A model generated the notes under the pieces. It made no database searches and was not told where the DNA came from. It saw only the letters and a list, made by a program, of their open reading frames with translations. The position numbers and the translations under genes are program-made. 64,000 nucleotides of DNA from Malaya genurostris (Eukaryota; Arthropoda; Insecta; Diptera; Culicidae): positions 36,870,383 to 36,934,382 of the forward strand of contig NC_080572.1 of the NCBI RefSeq assembly GCF_030247185.1. The letters run 5' to 3'. This document shows, one piece after another, positions 24,701 to 31,684 of the stretch (its first letter is position 1; every line of letters begins with the position of its first letter).

Positions 24701-27700
24701 ATTGTTCGGTTTTTAGCCTTTGAATACATCATGATTTTAGTAAAGATTTTTCAAGTTTTGTTGAAACAAAATCGCAATTGTTTGGTTTTTAGCCTTTGAA
24801 TAAATCATGATTTTAGTAAAGATTTTTCAAAAAATGTTTGAACTATTTACACTTTGACTCACAGGTCGTCATTTTTAAAATCGTTTTTTTTACACTGGAA
24901 ATTCACGTAGATTGTTTGATATTTTGCGTAAATAGTATGTGATAGCATAAATAAAATAAACTTAGATTCCCCAGTGTAATAGTAATGTAGTTGAGCAACC
25001 CGTGACACCAAAAGCGCCGTCTGGTGTAAAATGGGTGCGTAAATGCTTCTAAAATGCCTGTACAAATTTTCCTGCGCATTTAACACAACCACAGTAGCTA
25101 ATGGAATAAAGTACAACCATTTCTCACTAGAAGCGCTGTTAGTGTCTCCGTACAATGGGAAATCTATGTTTATTTGATTTATGGTGATAGTTATATTCAT
25201 TTTTGGAGATGTTCGTATAACATTCATCTTCATCACGTAAAATATTCAATTTGACGTTTGAAACTTGTTTTCGTGATTTTTCAAGTAACTCGAACGTGAA
25301 TATTTATTTGAGTGTACGATTCTTAGCTAAGTGATTGATACACTGTGCAATTCTTCCTCCATTTGATTTATTATAGCATTGTATCAATACTAGTGGTTTG
25401 TATTGAAATTTTGGTTGAATAAAAAAACTCATTCGAACAATTTCATTACCATTACCACAAAAAAAAGGTCACAGTTGTCTGTTGAGAAAAAACTTAGCTT
25501 CGATCTTGTCTTTAATTTTTTTATTTTTCATTTGGCTTCGGTGAAACGACTAACTCTGTAAAATTTTGTATAAAAGAAAAAGGGGAAGCGACCTGGTAAT
25601 TTGAATCGAAACACCAGAAGCATCACAACAGTTTCTTGGTTTATATTATTTTATGCTCATCGTTCGATCACTTAAAACTTAATATAATATTATAGTCAAT
25701 AACAATAATTGTAATAATCGTACCATAAAATATAAACACAGTTACTAGTGCAAAATATTCGGTCATAGATTGAATATTCATTAATGTGATTGTTTCACTA
25801 AATTCTAGATTCTCACGTCCACTATGTCGATAAAGTTGAACGACGAGGCGACGGACACTTCGTATACGATGTTTAAAAATAACTTCGGACTGCTCTTCTC
25901 GGATAACGACAAGGTATGTAACATTCCTTTTTTTGAATCGATAGATATTATTTTTTTAGGAAAAGTTAGGTGAACCGCAAAACTGTAATCAAGGAAAAAA
26001 AATTGAAGACAAATGTATTGTGGAGTATTTGAATGGTTCACTTTCTCAAAAAACAATTTTCCGATCAAAAGCCATGTTAAAAAAAGAAAAGTCGATTTTT
26101 GAGGTGCTCAAAATAAAAAAAAATAAACCCTTGAAAAATTTGCTCGTGCATTTCGAAAATCCGAACTACTCACACGCCAAGTTGACGTAACTGTTGAATG
26201 ATCCATGCGTTTTTGTTTTGTACAAACCAAAAAAACCTTAAATGGCACATAATTTATTTCGATTTATTCACCTTTCGCCTTCGGCTCATAAGTGCTCAAA
26301 GCAGTTTAAATTGTTGAATCATTCAAATGTTGAATGATGCTATATCAACCGTCAATCATGTGATAAAAGGATGAAAGTTTTCGGAGAATGTTCGCCTACA
26401 AACAGAAGAACTGGAGGGAATTGAAGGCCGGAGGCTACACAAACACCGAAAAGAGTAACAAGTTGTTTGTAACGAAACCTCAACCTTTTCGTGTTGTCTG
26501 TAACCGCCCATCGAACTAGAAACCGTGCCGGACTCACGACATACAAGAAGGCAGTTACTCTAAATCGTGACGATAAGCAAAACAAGACGGCCAGAGGTTG
26601 ATCGCGGAGGCTATACATGAGGACGCTAAGAAAGTTTAATAGTGTGAAACAGAATCATGAAACCTACGTCAAGAAAAACTCGAGTCCAGAACTTAGTGTC
26701 AGTAGGATCATAGTACTAGTCATGCAATGATTCTGTACGCTATGAATCGGCTGCGAAGTCTGTTGAAACAGGAAGGCCAAATTCCCCAAATGAATGTAAT
26801 GCCAAGACTATGTTCTCTTAAAAGCGGCATTTACATCGCGTCCAGACCATCAATCAGAAAATGGTATGCCGCGAACAATGTCCAGGTGGTGCAGTAGTAC
26901 ATGAACCCAGGGTTGCCACATATACAGATTTATCTGCATTTTACAGATTTTTCAGATAAATTTGCGACCAAGATTCTGTATATGCAGATTACAGATTTTT
27001 GGCAAAAAATGCAGATTTGTACAGATTTTTGATAGCGTGGATTAAAAATTGAATGAAGATTAAGTTAAAATACATTAAATGATGGTATAGATTATTATAT
27101 CAAAGCGAAAACATTATCCTGATTGTGTGTTAATTCTAAAAAGAGATCAGATTAAGTTTCGCTTTCAGATTGGATTTTGAAAGTTTTTCGTCAAATCATT
27201 ATTTGGAAAGGCTCCAACGCAAAAACAACTTCCAGCGTTTTTTCAACTACAAAATCATAAAATTCAGACTAAGAAAAGTTTTGGTTTCTTTAAATTTGGG
27301 TTCTAAAGACTTTTTCATTCCGTTGTGCTTCGATTTCTTATCACTTCTATATACAGATTTTCAATACAGGTTTTTGAGCTCCCGATACAGATTTACAGAT
27401 TTTTCTTCTGAAAAATGCAGATTTAAATGTGGCAACCCTGCATGAACCCTTACAAGACACCATTGCTCTGTTCAAAAGAGATATTCTTCGATCATTAAGC
27501 GGAACTTTAAGAAGACGCAAACGACCGTTGTCAGCGAGATACATTTCAAAGCGAAATAACGTTCAGCGACGAGAAAAATGACCAAAAAGGGTGTACAAAA
27601 CTTGGACGAATTTGCATTATCGAAAAAGGAAGTTTGAGTGAATATATCTTTGAATTGAACTTTGAAACATGATTTAATTTTCTTTGAAAAATTTGACCGA

Positions 27701-30700
27701 TTTACATATATTCTTGTGTGACAAATATTTGAACGTATTGTAAGGTACTATTGCGAAGTGCTAGAGGTCGAACGTCGAAATATAATGTTTGGTGTAACGA
27801 ACAGTCGATCCTATCACTTGTAGTGTGTATAGGCCGATTAGTAACCTTCCACTTTCATAGTCCGATATTTCATGAATATTGATTCACGCCAAACGATGAA
27901 AAGCAAAACGAAATCTAGTATCGGTTTAATTCTATGTGCACCGTTAAATGGTAATGGTTAAGCATTTGTCAGAATTCATTAAAGTACTTACCTTCCCTAA
28001 CAGTTATAGTCCTGGGGTGTCCTTTGCTGTATCAAGTATTCGTCTCCACAGAACTCGGTCCATGACTGCTCGTCGCCAGCCACTCAAGGCACGGATGCTT
28101 TGTAGTTCTCTTTCGTAATATTGAACAAAATACAAGAGCCTTGCCGTAGCTCTCTCCGAGGTTTGAAGGGACTCGAGAGCGTCCCAGATACTCGGACGTA
28201 ATACATCACTCTATCCATCGTTGCTCTGTTTTGTTGCGAAAATGTGATCATTAGTGGTCCGGGCTCCATTAAATCCCGCTTGGTACGGCCCTAAGAATTC
28301 CTTAGCTATTGGCGATAGACGACGGCAAAGGATTTGTACATTTTAGAAGGCGTTCTGCAGTGTGATTGCGCAATAGTTGCAACAATCTAGCTTATCACCC
28401 TCATTGTAGATAGGACATACCACTCCTTCCATCAAATCCTGCGGTAGAATCTCCTTATCCCAAATCTTAGAAATCATCCAGTGTAGCGCGCTAGCCAGTG
28501 CATCTCCTCTATGTTTGAGCAGCTTACCTGGCAATTGGTCACTACCCGTGGCTTTGTTGTTCCTCAACTTGCCGATCCTTATCACAGGAGCTGGGAATCT
28601 GTCGTCGGCTGAGCGTGCACTTAGATTATTCCTGTGTCGTTATCTGTGTCTTGTTCATCGCCATTCAGATACTCGTCATAGTACTGCTTACACCTGTCGA
28701 TCACCTTACTTTCGTTCGTGAGAAGGCTACCTCTGGTATCTCTGCACATTTCGGCTGTGGCGTGTAGCCTCTACGTGAGCGGTTCATTTTCTCATAGAAC
28801 TTCAGTGTGTCATTTGCGCGGTACAGCGGTACAGCGATATTTGTCTTCCTGGGGGCGCTTTTTCCTACGGAAAACCGAGTTCTGTCTGTTCCGCGCCTGT
28901 CTGTATCGTTCCTCGGTCGCTCTCGTGCGGTGTTGCAGCATTCTCGCCCTTGTTGCATTCTTCTCTTCGACCAACTGCTGACATTCGCCGTCAATTCAGT
29001 CATTTTTGCGTTTCAATAACCTCGTACCTAGTACGATTGTGGATATCTTTGCAGGGAAGAAGGTACTTCGTACTACCATTCCTCGGGAGGATGCAAAGTT
29101 CACGTATAGCCGTTCTCATTTGTTGTCGCGTGCAGGGTTTCCAACCCGACATGCCTTACATTGCCTCGCGGCCTACCTGGGCGTTCATGTCGCCGAAGAC
29201 GAGTTTTCATCCCGCCGTTGGCAGCTGTCGTAGGTTCGTTCCAGCTGTGCGTAAAATGCTTTCTTCTCGTCTTATGTTGGCAGTGCACGTTGATGATACA
29301 GTAATTGAAGAAGCGTCCCTTGATCTAAAATATGCACATCCTATCTTTGATTGGCTGCCACCCAATACGCGCTGGCGCATCTTGCCCAACAATACAAATC
29401 CTGTTCCTAAAACGCTAGTTGTGCCACAGCTCTGATAGAAGATAGCCGCTCGATGCCCACTTTTCCACACCAGCATTCGGTCGTATCCTGCATTCGGGAA
29501 GTCATTATAATTCGGTTCACACCAATTTGTGTAGATTGTTTGTTCCCGTTAGAGAAAGGTAGCGTCTTCAAAGTTTCGGATATTGGATATTTAAAAAAAA
29601 TCCTAGAGAGAGGTCATAATATGCAAATAGTTTGAGGGGAAAACTGAAACATCACATAACTCTTAAACTCTTATTAAAAAATTAACTAGTTTTTGCTGAT
29701 TATTAAAAAAATCCTATACAGTTTTAGAGAGGTCATAATATGCAAATAGTTTGAGGGGAAAACTGAAACATCACATAACTCCTAAACTCTTATTAAAAAA
29801 TTAACTAGTTTTTGCTGATTATTGAAAAAAACCCTATACAGTTTTAGAGAGGTCATAATATGCAAATAGTTTGAGGGGAAAACTGAAACATCACATAACT
29901 CTTAAACTCTTATTAAAAAATTAACTAGTGGCCCTTATTACCGTTCTCACTTCCACTTTCACATTCACTTCACATACATGTCACTTCACTTGATTTTACC
30001 TATCACCAGTATAACGCATCGTGAAGTGATCACTGTGGTGGAAAAAAATATTTTTTTCAACAAAATATTGGTGGTGTGATGTTCATAATGGCATCAAGTT
30101 CATCCAAGTAAATACTTTTGTCTTTAAAGCGACTTCCGTAATAAGGACCTACATTCACTTCACTTGATTTCCACTGTGAAGTGATACTCATAATAAGGGT
30201 CACAGTCACTTCACTTGGTTTTCACCGTGTAGTGACACCGGTAATAAGGGCCAGTTTTTGCTGAAAAAAAAACAATCACAATAATTTACCGGTACCTTAT
30301 ATATAAAAAAAAACTTTGCTCAGTAAAATTATACGCAATAATTATCTTAATAACTTTATTATCCGATCAAATGAAAAGCTATAAAAGTTTCTTCAGCAAA
30401 GTTGCTCAAAATAAAATAAATAAAATAAAATAAATAAAATAAAATAAATTTTTCATTCAATATGACACATTTTTACGCTTTATTTCAATAACAATTCAAT
30501 TAACTTTTAAAGACTAAAAACTATTTTCATTTTTTTTCGCAGAGCCCTTTAAGAATGGATCTCAAGTCGCTTCAGGTAAAATCTTACCGGCGCGCGCTGT
30601 TTCACGAGTATCCCGGTATACGGGTAAATCAGGTTCGATGGAATCCGAACGAAAAATCTCATCAGTACTACGCAATCGGCTATCAGGCTGGTTTCGTGAG

Positions 30701-30725
30701 AGTTCGAGCTTTTCGATTGCACTGA
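2458..30725 (+). CDS. GTF3C2: General transcription factor 3C polypeptide 2 (TFIIIC110-like), 6 exons, 5' incomplete
   Basis: Spliced coding exons are 2458-9715, 13118-13638, 13705-14206, 14264-15161, 25809-25913 and 30543-30725 (stop TGA). All junctions are GT/AG and all phases agree, giving 3,154 residues plus a partial codon. TFIIIC binds the B box of tRNA genes and recruits TFIIIB and RNA polymerase III; this subunit carries a WD40 propeller. Family matches, compared from memory with human GTF3C2, are 'FVGGPVIALDWLP', 'VWSLKFCPSG', 'GLLAATGSDGDVYIFSL', 'AAGYSNGTVAVWNL', 'ADRKIQVYDL', 'NDWLSN' and a final block 'VNQVRWNPN...GFVRV'. Residues 1-2250 are low-complexity, Ser/Thr/Gln/Pro rich, with a Q8 run near residue 922 and a basic block near 1380. 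Zinc-finger-like CxxC pairs follow at about 2259-2500. The human protein is about 900 residues, so the N-terminal extension is the oddity. Introns of 10.6 and 4.6 kb are full of transposons. Confidence 0.87.
9770..10280 (-). mobile_element. RTE/JAM1-like reverse transcriptase fragment, 3' part
   Basis: The minus-strand translation, with frameshifts, gives pieces typical of RTE-type RT: 'VSRTISIPFDSRR' (the SGTxSxPF block), 'TDDVDIVTRNFQ' in place of YADDIDI, 'NASKTKYM', and 'VTADNGTSREIQMRILAANR'. Stops and frameshifts make it dead. It follows on from the fragment at 11941-12290 in element order. Confidence 0.7.
10281..11940. mobile_element. Unclassified 1.66-kb insertion splitting an RTE element
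   Basis: The segment lies exactly between two RT parts that are neighbours in an intact RTE element, so it is probably a later insertion. Near its left end is a small hairpin, CTACCGC...GCGGTAG, around 10318-10336. The rest is A+T rich, with no ORF, TIR or LTR that I could define. The exact borders are uncertain by some tens of bases. Confidence 0.4.
11941..12290 (-). mobile_element. RTE/JAM1-like reverse transcriptase fragment, central part
   Basis: The minus strand encodes 'NECGFREGRSTTD', 'MFTLRHKL', 'THHLLVYFNAA' and 'LEHGFPTKLIRLIRATL', in two frames. These correspond to the CGFRxGRSTTDQ, THHLFIDFKAAFD and LxxxGFPxKLIxLI blocks of RTE-clade RT. The catalytic Asp context (FIDFKAAFD) is degraded. 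Confidence 0.75.
12740..12886. mobile_element. MITE copy 1, 147 bp, TIR CGCCCTTATTCTGAATAACG
   Basis: The left end 'cgcccttattctgaataacg' matches the reverse complement of the right end with one mismatch. It is followed by the 6-bp spacer AATATT and a second, nearly identical copy. There is no coding sequence. The 'GCCCTTATT' end resembles the small MITEs with 3-bp target duplications that I remember from mosquitoes, which suggests a PIF/Harbinger relationship (inference). Confidence 0.85.
12893..13039. mobile_element. MITE copy 2, same orientation, 79 bp before a GTF3C2 exon
   Basis: This is a near-identical direct repeat of the element at 12740-12886, again followed by AATATT. The pair therefore looks like a tandem duplication of the unit 'element + AATATT' rather than two independent insertions. 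It ends 79 bp before the exon at 13118. A third, diverged copy is at 59331-59471. Confidence 0.85.
13118..13638 (+). CDS. GTF3C2: GTF3C2 exon 2: C2H2-type zinc finger and acidic linker
   Basis: The acceptor is ATTCTAG (to 13117) and the donor GAAA|GTAAGT. The first base completes a Lys codon. It encodes a C2H2 finger, 'YECKNCQYQANKMQQLMKHI' followed by NLKH, preceded by a CxxxxC...H unit (CVFKDC...HQHH). A Ser/Glu/Asp-rich linker and a Lys-rich patch follow. The last base joins TG of the next exon to make Met. Confidence 0.85.
13705..14206 (+). CDS. GTF3C2: GTF3C2 exon 3: start of the WD40 propeller
   Basis: The acceptor TTTTTTTTCAG follows a 66-bp intron, and the donor is GCAG|GTAATT. It contains 'FVGGPVIALDWLP' and 'CLIQIWDVG', the first propeller blade of TFIIIC110-type proteins. 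The upstream part ('RTWTEEFRQQNYSRSML') is a likely lead-in helix region. Confidence 0.87.
14264..15161 (+). CDS. GTF3C2: GTF3C2 exon 4: central WD40 blades
   Basis: A 57-bp intron separates it from the previous exon (acceptor TTCTTTGCAG). The 299 codons after the shared Ser include 'VWSLKFCPSG', 'AATGSDGDVYIFSL', 'AAGYSNGTVAVWNL', 'NADRKIQVYDL' and 'NDWLSNHVIGTDGGDV', in the same order as in GTF3C2. It ends QQSKY at a phase-0 donor, TAT|GTAAGT. Confidence 0.9.
15427..15690 (-). repeat. Inverted-repeat partner of 18858-19125
   Basis: This ~265-bp block is the reverse complement, with scattered mismatches, of 18858-19125. Shared landmarks are 'AAAGACATCAT', 'AAATCATTGGCAACATCC' and 'CAGGGTTGCGCACCC'. 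No TIR or target duplication was found at the outer edges. Confidence 0.7.
15690..16580 (+). mobile_element. Diverged, 5'-truncated or rearranged copy of the 1.1-kb TIR element
   Basis: It matches 21070-21962 along its length, including 'GATAAGTAGCTGCT', 'ATGTCATGACATTTTCATAAC', the 'GCCTTTCTAGTATGAC' block, and 'CTCATGAGAATCGACATAAA'. It ends in 'TTCGCAACCCT', the same terminus as the better-preserved copy. The left terminus is not recognisable. Confidence 0.7.
16683..17037. mobile_element. MITE-like element with TAGGGTAAC / TTAACCCTA ends
   Basis: The left end 'GTAGGGTAAC' and an internal 'AGTCATCTCAT' face the inverted 'ATGAGATGACT...TTAACCCTAG' at the right end, so the ends are imperfect inverted repeats with small indels. 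A related partial copy is at 44472-44700. Confidence 0.45.
17090..17180 (+). repeat. (TGTATG)-type microsatellite
   Basis: A degenerate run of TGTATG/TGTGTATA units lies at the edge of a longer repeat (17090-17420). Confidence 0.75.
17180..17420 (-). repeat. Interspersed repeat, inverted copy of 40865-41155
   Basis: Its reverse complement matches 40865-41155: 'GCAGTCCCTTGCTT', 'AACACACAGACGTTCCTAGG' and 'CCCACTTGGTCACTG', then a GTATATTGTACATA-type microsatellite tail. Both copies end in such a tail, as a retroposed element might. Not classified. Confidence 0.6.
17833..18113. mobile_element. MITE with internal CGCATAA minisatellite
   Basis: The ends 'TACACTGAAGTCTTTTTTTA' and '...AAAAAGACCTTAGTGTA' are imperfect inverted repeats. 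The interior is a minisatellite of 'CGCATAAAAAACCGCATAAC' and 'CTCTGAAACTT' units. Long minus-strand frames here with repeated CGFF/LCEF residues are by-products of the repeat. Confidence 0.7.
18858..19125 (+). repeat. Inverted-repeat partner of 15427-15690
   Basis: See 15427-15690. The two arms are about 3.2 kb apart and face each other; the space between holds a copy of the 1.1-kb element, a microsatellite and a MITE. Confidence 0.7.
19594..19960. mobile_element. Two abutting ends of the TACACTC-TIR family
   Basis: 'AACGTGAATTTTTATTTGAG' runs directly into 'TGTACACTCAGAAAAATCC' near 19757, so the right end of one element touches the left end of another. The 'ACGTGAAAACTTATGTGATT' block is shared with 24376-25316. 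Confidence 0.5.
20409..20843 (+). pseudogene. Coding-looking, frame-broken remnant, unknown
   Basis: An ATG at 20409 opens a 96-codon frame with a hydrophobic stretch (LLFAFAWFLAFFLYYIV). A different frame near 20560-20640 reads 'FKKYKPGKQPHPEDIQVAL', and frame 3 from about 20690 reads 'KFEDIISYIDENILKTL' on to 20843. Together they look like one decayed coding sequence, cut at 20844 by the 1.1-kb element. I do not recognise it, and it may be chance. Confidence 0.25.
20845..21962. mobile_element. 1,118-bp non-autonomous TIR element with 11-bp target duplication
   Basis: The element starts AGGGTGCGAAA and ends TTTCGCAACCCT, inverted with a 1-bp gap. It is flanked by perfect copies of GGTCCCGCACA (20834-20844 and 21963-21973). 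An 11-bp duplication fits Mutator-like elements better than hAT (8 bp), but I see no transposase. The sub-terminal region contains 'AATTTGACATTT'. A second copy is at 15690-16580. Confidence 0.75.
22780..23179. other. Unclassified repeat-like DNA with a perfect short hairpin
   Basis: The 22860-22960 part resembles MITE ends elsewhere ('TGATTTTGGAATCTACGTG', also near 18820). Near 23147 'ACCGGATTGAC' and 'GTCAATCCGGT' form an 11-bp perfect stem with a 1-base loop. No gene is visible. Confidence 0.4.
23180..24090 (-). mobile_element. Decayed mariner transposase remnant
   Basis: The minus-strand translation, across many frameshifts and stops, gives mariner blocks in order: 'LLDENDTQIRQTKAKQLNI', 'LCVCVVGSKRK' (for MLCVWWDQKG), 'CSIGTTHLSKKKRPE', 'IGHVLAEQHFQTFKDLQNWL' and 'GGIHQLPKRWTKC'. 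The catalytic region is destroyed. TIRs were not found. Confidence 0.75.
24376..25316. mobile_element. TIR element with TACACTC ends, carrying a nested MITE
   Basis: The left end TACACTCGAAAAATAATCAC and the right end GTGAATATTTATTTGAGTGTA (reverse complement TACACTCAAATAAATATTCAC) form imperfect TIRs. It contains a 76-bp tandem duplication (units starting at 24681 and 24757) and a nested 238-bp MITE at 24946-25183. No coding sequence. Confidence 0.6.
24946..25183. mobile_element. 238-bp MITE, CATAAAT(C)AAATAAAC TIR, 7-bp target duplication
   Basis: The element runs from CATAAATAAAATAAAC to GTTTATTTGATTTATG. It is flanked by GTGATAG at 24939-24945 and 25184-25190. A second copy with the same termini is at 49632-50419, also with a 7-bp duplication (ACGACTT). 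The body contains 'GAGCAACCCGTGACACCAAA'. Confidence 0.8.
25809..25913 (+). CDS. GTF3C2: GTF3C2 exon 5 (35 codons)
   Basis: The acceptor is AATTCTAG (to 25808) and the donor AAG|GTATGT. It reads ILTSTMSIKLNDE...NNFGLLFSDNDK, phase 0 at both ends. I support it by phase, good splice sites and position between the WD40 exons and the final exon; the sequence itself is not distinctive. Confidence 0.75.
26350..27720 (+). mobile_element. Tc1/IS630-like remnant, split by a MITE
   Basis: Broken frames on the plus strand read 'NWRELKAGGYTNTEKSNKL', 'MNRLRSLLKQEGQIPQMNV', 'SIRKWYAANNVQVVQ' and 'ITFSDEK'. The last pair looks like the catalytic Asp region of a Tc1-type transposase. The segment 26715-26800 matches, inverted, the fragment around 39190-39260, so at least two copies exist here. 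Stops are frequent. Confidence 0.5.
26908..27440. mobile_element. hAT-like MITE, 533 bp, 8-bp target duplication
   Basis: The TIRs are CAGGGTTGCCAC / GTGGCAACCCTG. Perfect CATGAACC copies flank it (26900-26907 and 27441-27448). An 8-bp duplication and a CAGGGTTGCCA end are typical of hAT elements. The interior is rich in ACAGATTTTT units. It sits inside the Tc1-like remnant and is therefore younger. Confidence 0.85.
27990..29480 (-). mobile_element. RTE/JAM1-like retrotransposon remnant (endonuclease and RT)
   Basis: On the minus strand, from 29480 downward, are endonuclease pieces ('VLGTGFVLLGKMRQRVLG', 'LHATTNENGYT'), a linker ('LKFYEKMNRSRRGYTPQPK'), RT blocks ('NNKATGSDQLPGKLLKHRGD', 'VVCPIYNEGDKLDCCNYCAI', 'SGTLSSPFKPRRELRQG'), and a C-terminal 'GWRRAVMDRVLWRRILDTAK'. 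The YADD block and other parts are missing, and the frame is broken repeatedly, so it is inactive. Confidence 0.85.
29605..29930 (+). repeat. ~120-bp tandem repeat, three copies
   Basis: The unit marker 'AGGTCATAATATGCAAATAG' recurs at 29611, 29730 and 29850 (periods 119 and 120). The units are nearly identical and end in 'TTAACTAGTTTTTGCTG'. The third unit is interrupted after TTAACTAGT by the MITE at 29930. Confidence 0.9.
29930..30252. mobile_element. MITE with GGCCCTTATTACCG TIR inserted in a tandem repeat unit
   Basis: The termini are a perfect 14-bp inverted repeat (29930-29943 and 30239-30252). The flanks are ACTAGT on the left and AGTTTTTG on the right; the uninterrupted units read ACTAGTTTTTG, so AGT was duplicated. 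The interior repeats 'TCACTTCACTTG' and 'AGTGATAC'-like words, themselves inverted. The 3-bp duplication and end sequence suggest a PIF/Harbinger-type MITE. Confidence 0.88.
30543..30725 (+). CDS. GTF3C2: GTF3C2 terminal exon
   Basis: The acceptor TTTTTTTTCGCAG ends at 30542. It encodes 60 residues and stops at TGA 30723-30725. The ending 'GIRVNQVRWNPN' ... 'AIGYQAGFVRVRAF' matches the last WD40 strand block of GTF3C2, where the human protein has a similar HKVRFSPN...GGQSGLVR pattern (memory). Confidence 0.9.
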   Translation, partial: SPLRMDLKSLQVKSYRRALFHEYPGIRVNQVRWNPNEKSHQYYAIGYQAGFVRVRAFRLH

Positions 30726-31054
30726 ATATTTGGATTACGTCGGATGTGCTATGCTTTCACATAGAGAATAGAAATTAATATACATATTATGTATTCCTAT
30801 CTTTAACTATATTTCCCGAAAAAACTATGTGATCGTACAATTAATTTCTTTGAAGCGTACAAGAAGCTGAGCAGAGTAATCAAATAGGTTACAAGAAAAG
30901 CATACACACTTACATTGTATATTGTATTAAACATTCACGCTAGTATCCGTAATTGGATGATTTTAATTTATTATATCATTAAAAAGGTATCGTTTTGCAT
31001 TTGTTTATAGAACAAGCTTGTTTTTGATACGGAGTTGATAATCCGAAAACGTCC
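30726..31054. other. Convergent intergenic region between two stop codons
   Basis: It must hold both 3' UTRs. I see no canonical AATAAA for the plus-strand gene close to its stop; one exists on the minus strand for the thioredoxin gene. Confidence 0.6.
30967..30972 (-). promoter_or_regulatory. Probable poly(A) signal of the thioredoxin-domain gene
   Basis: AATAAA on the minus strand lies about 80 bp downstream of the stop codon at 31055, a normal distance. This is a motif match in A+T-rich DNA. Confidence 0.45.
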
Positions 31055-31684
31055 TTAGCTTTTCTTTTCATCTTCGGTATTTTCGTCGTTTCCACCAGTT
31101 TTTTCGGGTGAATTATTCGATGAAGATGTTGTTTCACCTTCCTCTTCGTTGGATCCTTCTCCAATAACACCCAGTTCTCCACCTTCATTCTGTGCGTCGA
31201 TGACCTGCTCTGTGGTAGGAGTTGACGATGTTGTAGAATCTGATCCAATCGAGGTATCACTTTTTTTCCCGCGACGTTTCTTTTTGTGTTTCTTTTTCGT
31301 TTCTTCAGCCCCGGTCTCTTCCTCGATGTTATTGTAACTCGGTGGGAACAGCACAGCACATTCCTCTTGACCTTCGACAGCGTTTTGACTAATGTAGCAC
31401 GGCCCTACAGCCGTCAGACCCAGCATTGCGTGGCTGGTAGCTTTTGATACCTTTAAAATCAACTTATCGTTTACATTCGGTTTCTGTCGACTATATCGTT
31501 CGGTGGTCTTAGCAATAAGCTCTGCTGATTTGGGATCTCCGGTAGTGAAATAACCGTATGCCATAACATCACGTTTGTACTTATCAACTACTTCGAAAAC
31601 ATCCCGTTTTTTATAAGCGTCAAACACGATACAAATATGGGGTGGTTCTGGTATCGGGTCTGGAGGCAAAAAATGGTCTGTCAA
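31055..31684 (-). CDS. Thioredoxin-domain gene, exon 5 (C-terminal)
   Basis: The acceptor TATTTTCAG precedes TTG ACA GAC. It encodes 209 residues and the stop. The first half is globular ('PPHICIVFDAYKKRDVFEVV', 'LGLTAVGPCYISQ'). The second half contains a KKKHKKKRRGKK patch, then Ser/Thr/Glu repeats, ending DEKKS. Confidence 0.85.
   Translation of the reverse strand: MTDHFLPPDPIPEPPHICIVFDAYKKRDVFEVVDKYKRDVMAYGYFTTGDPKSAELIAKTTERYSRQKPNVNDKLILKVSKATSHAMLGLTAVGPCYISQNAVEGQEECAVLFPPSYNNIEEETGAEETKKKHKKKRRGKKSDTSIGSDSTTSSTPTTEQVIDAQNEGGELGVIGEGSNEEEGETTSSSNNSPEKTGGNDENTEDEKKS

Larger units (their letters stand above)
15162..25808 (+). other. GTF3C2 intron of 10.6 kb made mostly of transposons
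   Basis: The intron is phase 0 at both ends (GTAAGT...TTCTAG). Repeats inside are listed separately. Parts where I see nothing beyond A+T-rich DNA are about 18300-18700, 19960-20400, 21990-22750, 24100-24370 and 25320-25800. Confidence 0.7.
25914..30542 (+). other. GTF3C2 last intron, 4.6 kb, transposon-filled
   Basis: Phase 0, GTATGT...TTTCGCAG. It contains a Tc1-like remnant with a hAT-like MITE, an RTE-like element, a 120-bp tandem repeat with a MITE, and an A+T simple repeat (30405-30450). Confidence 0.7.
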
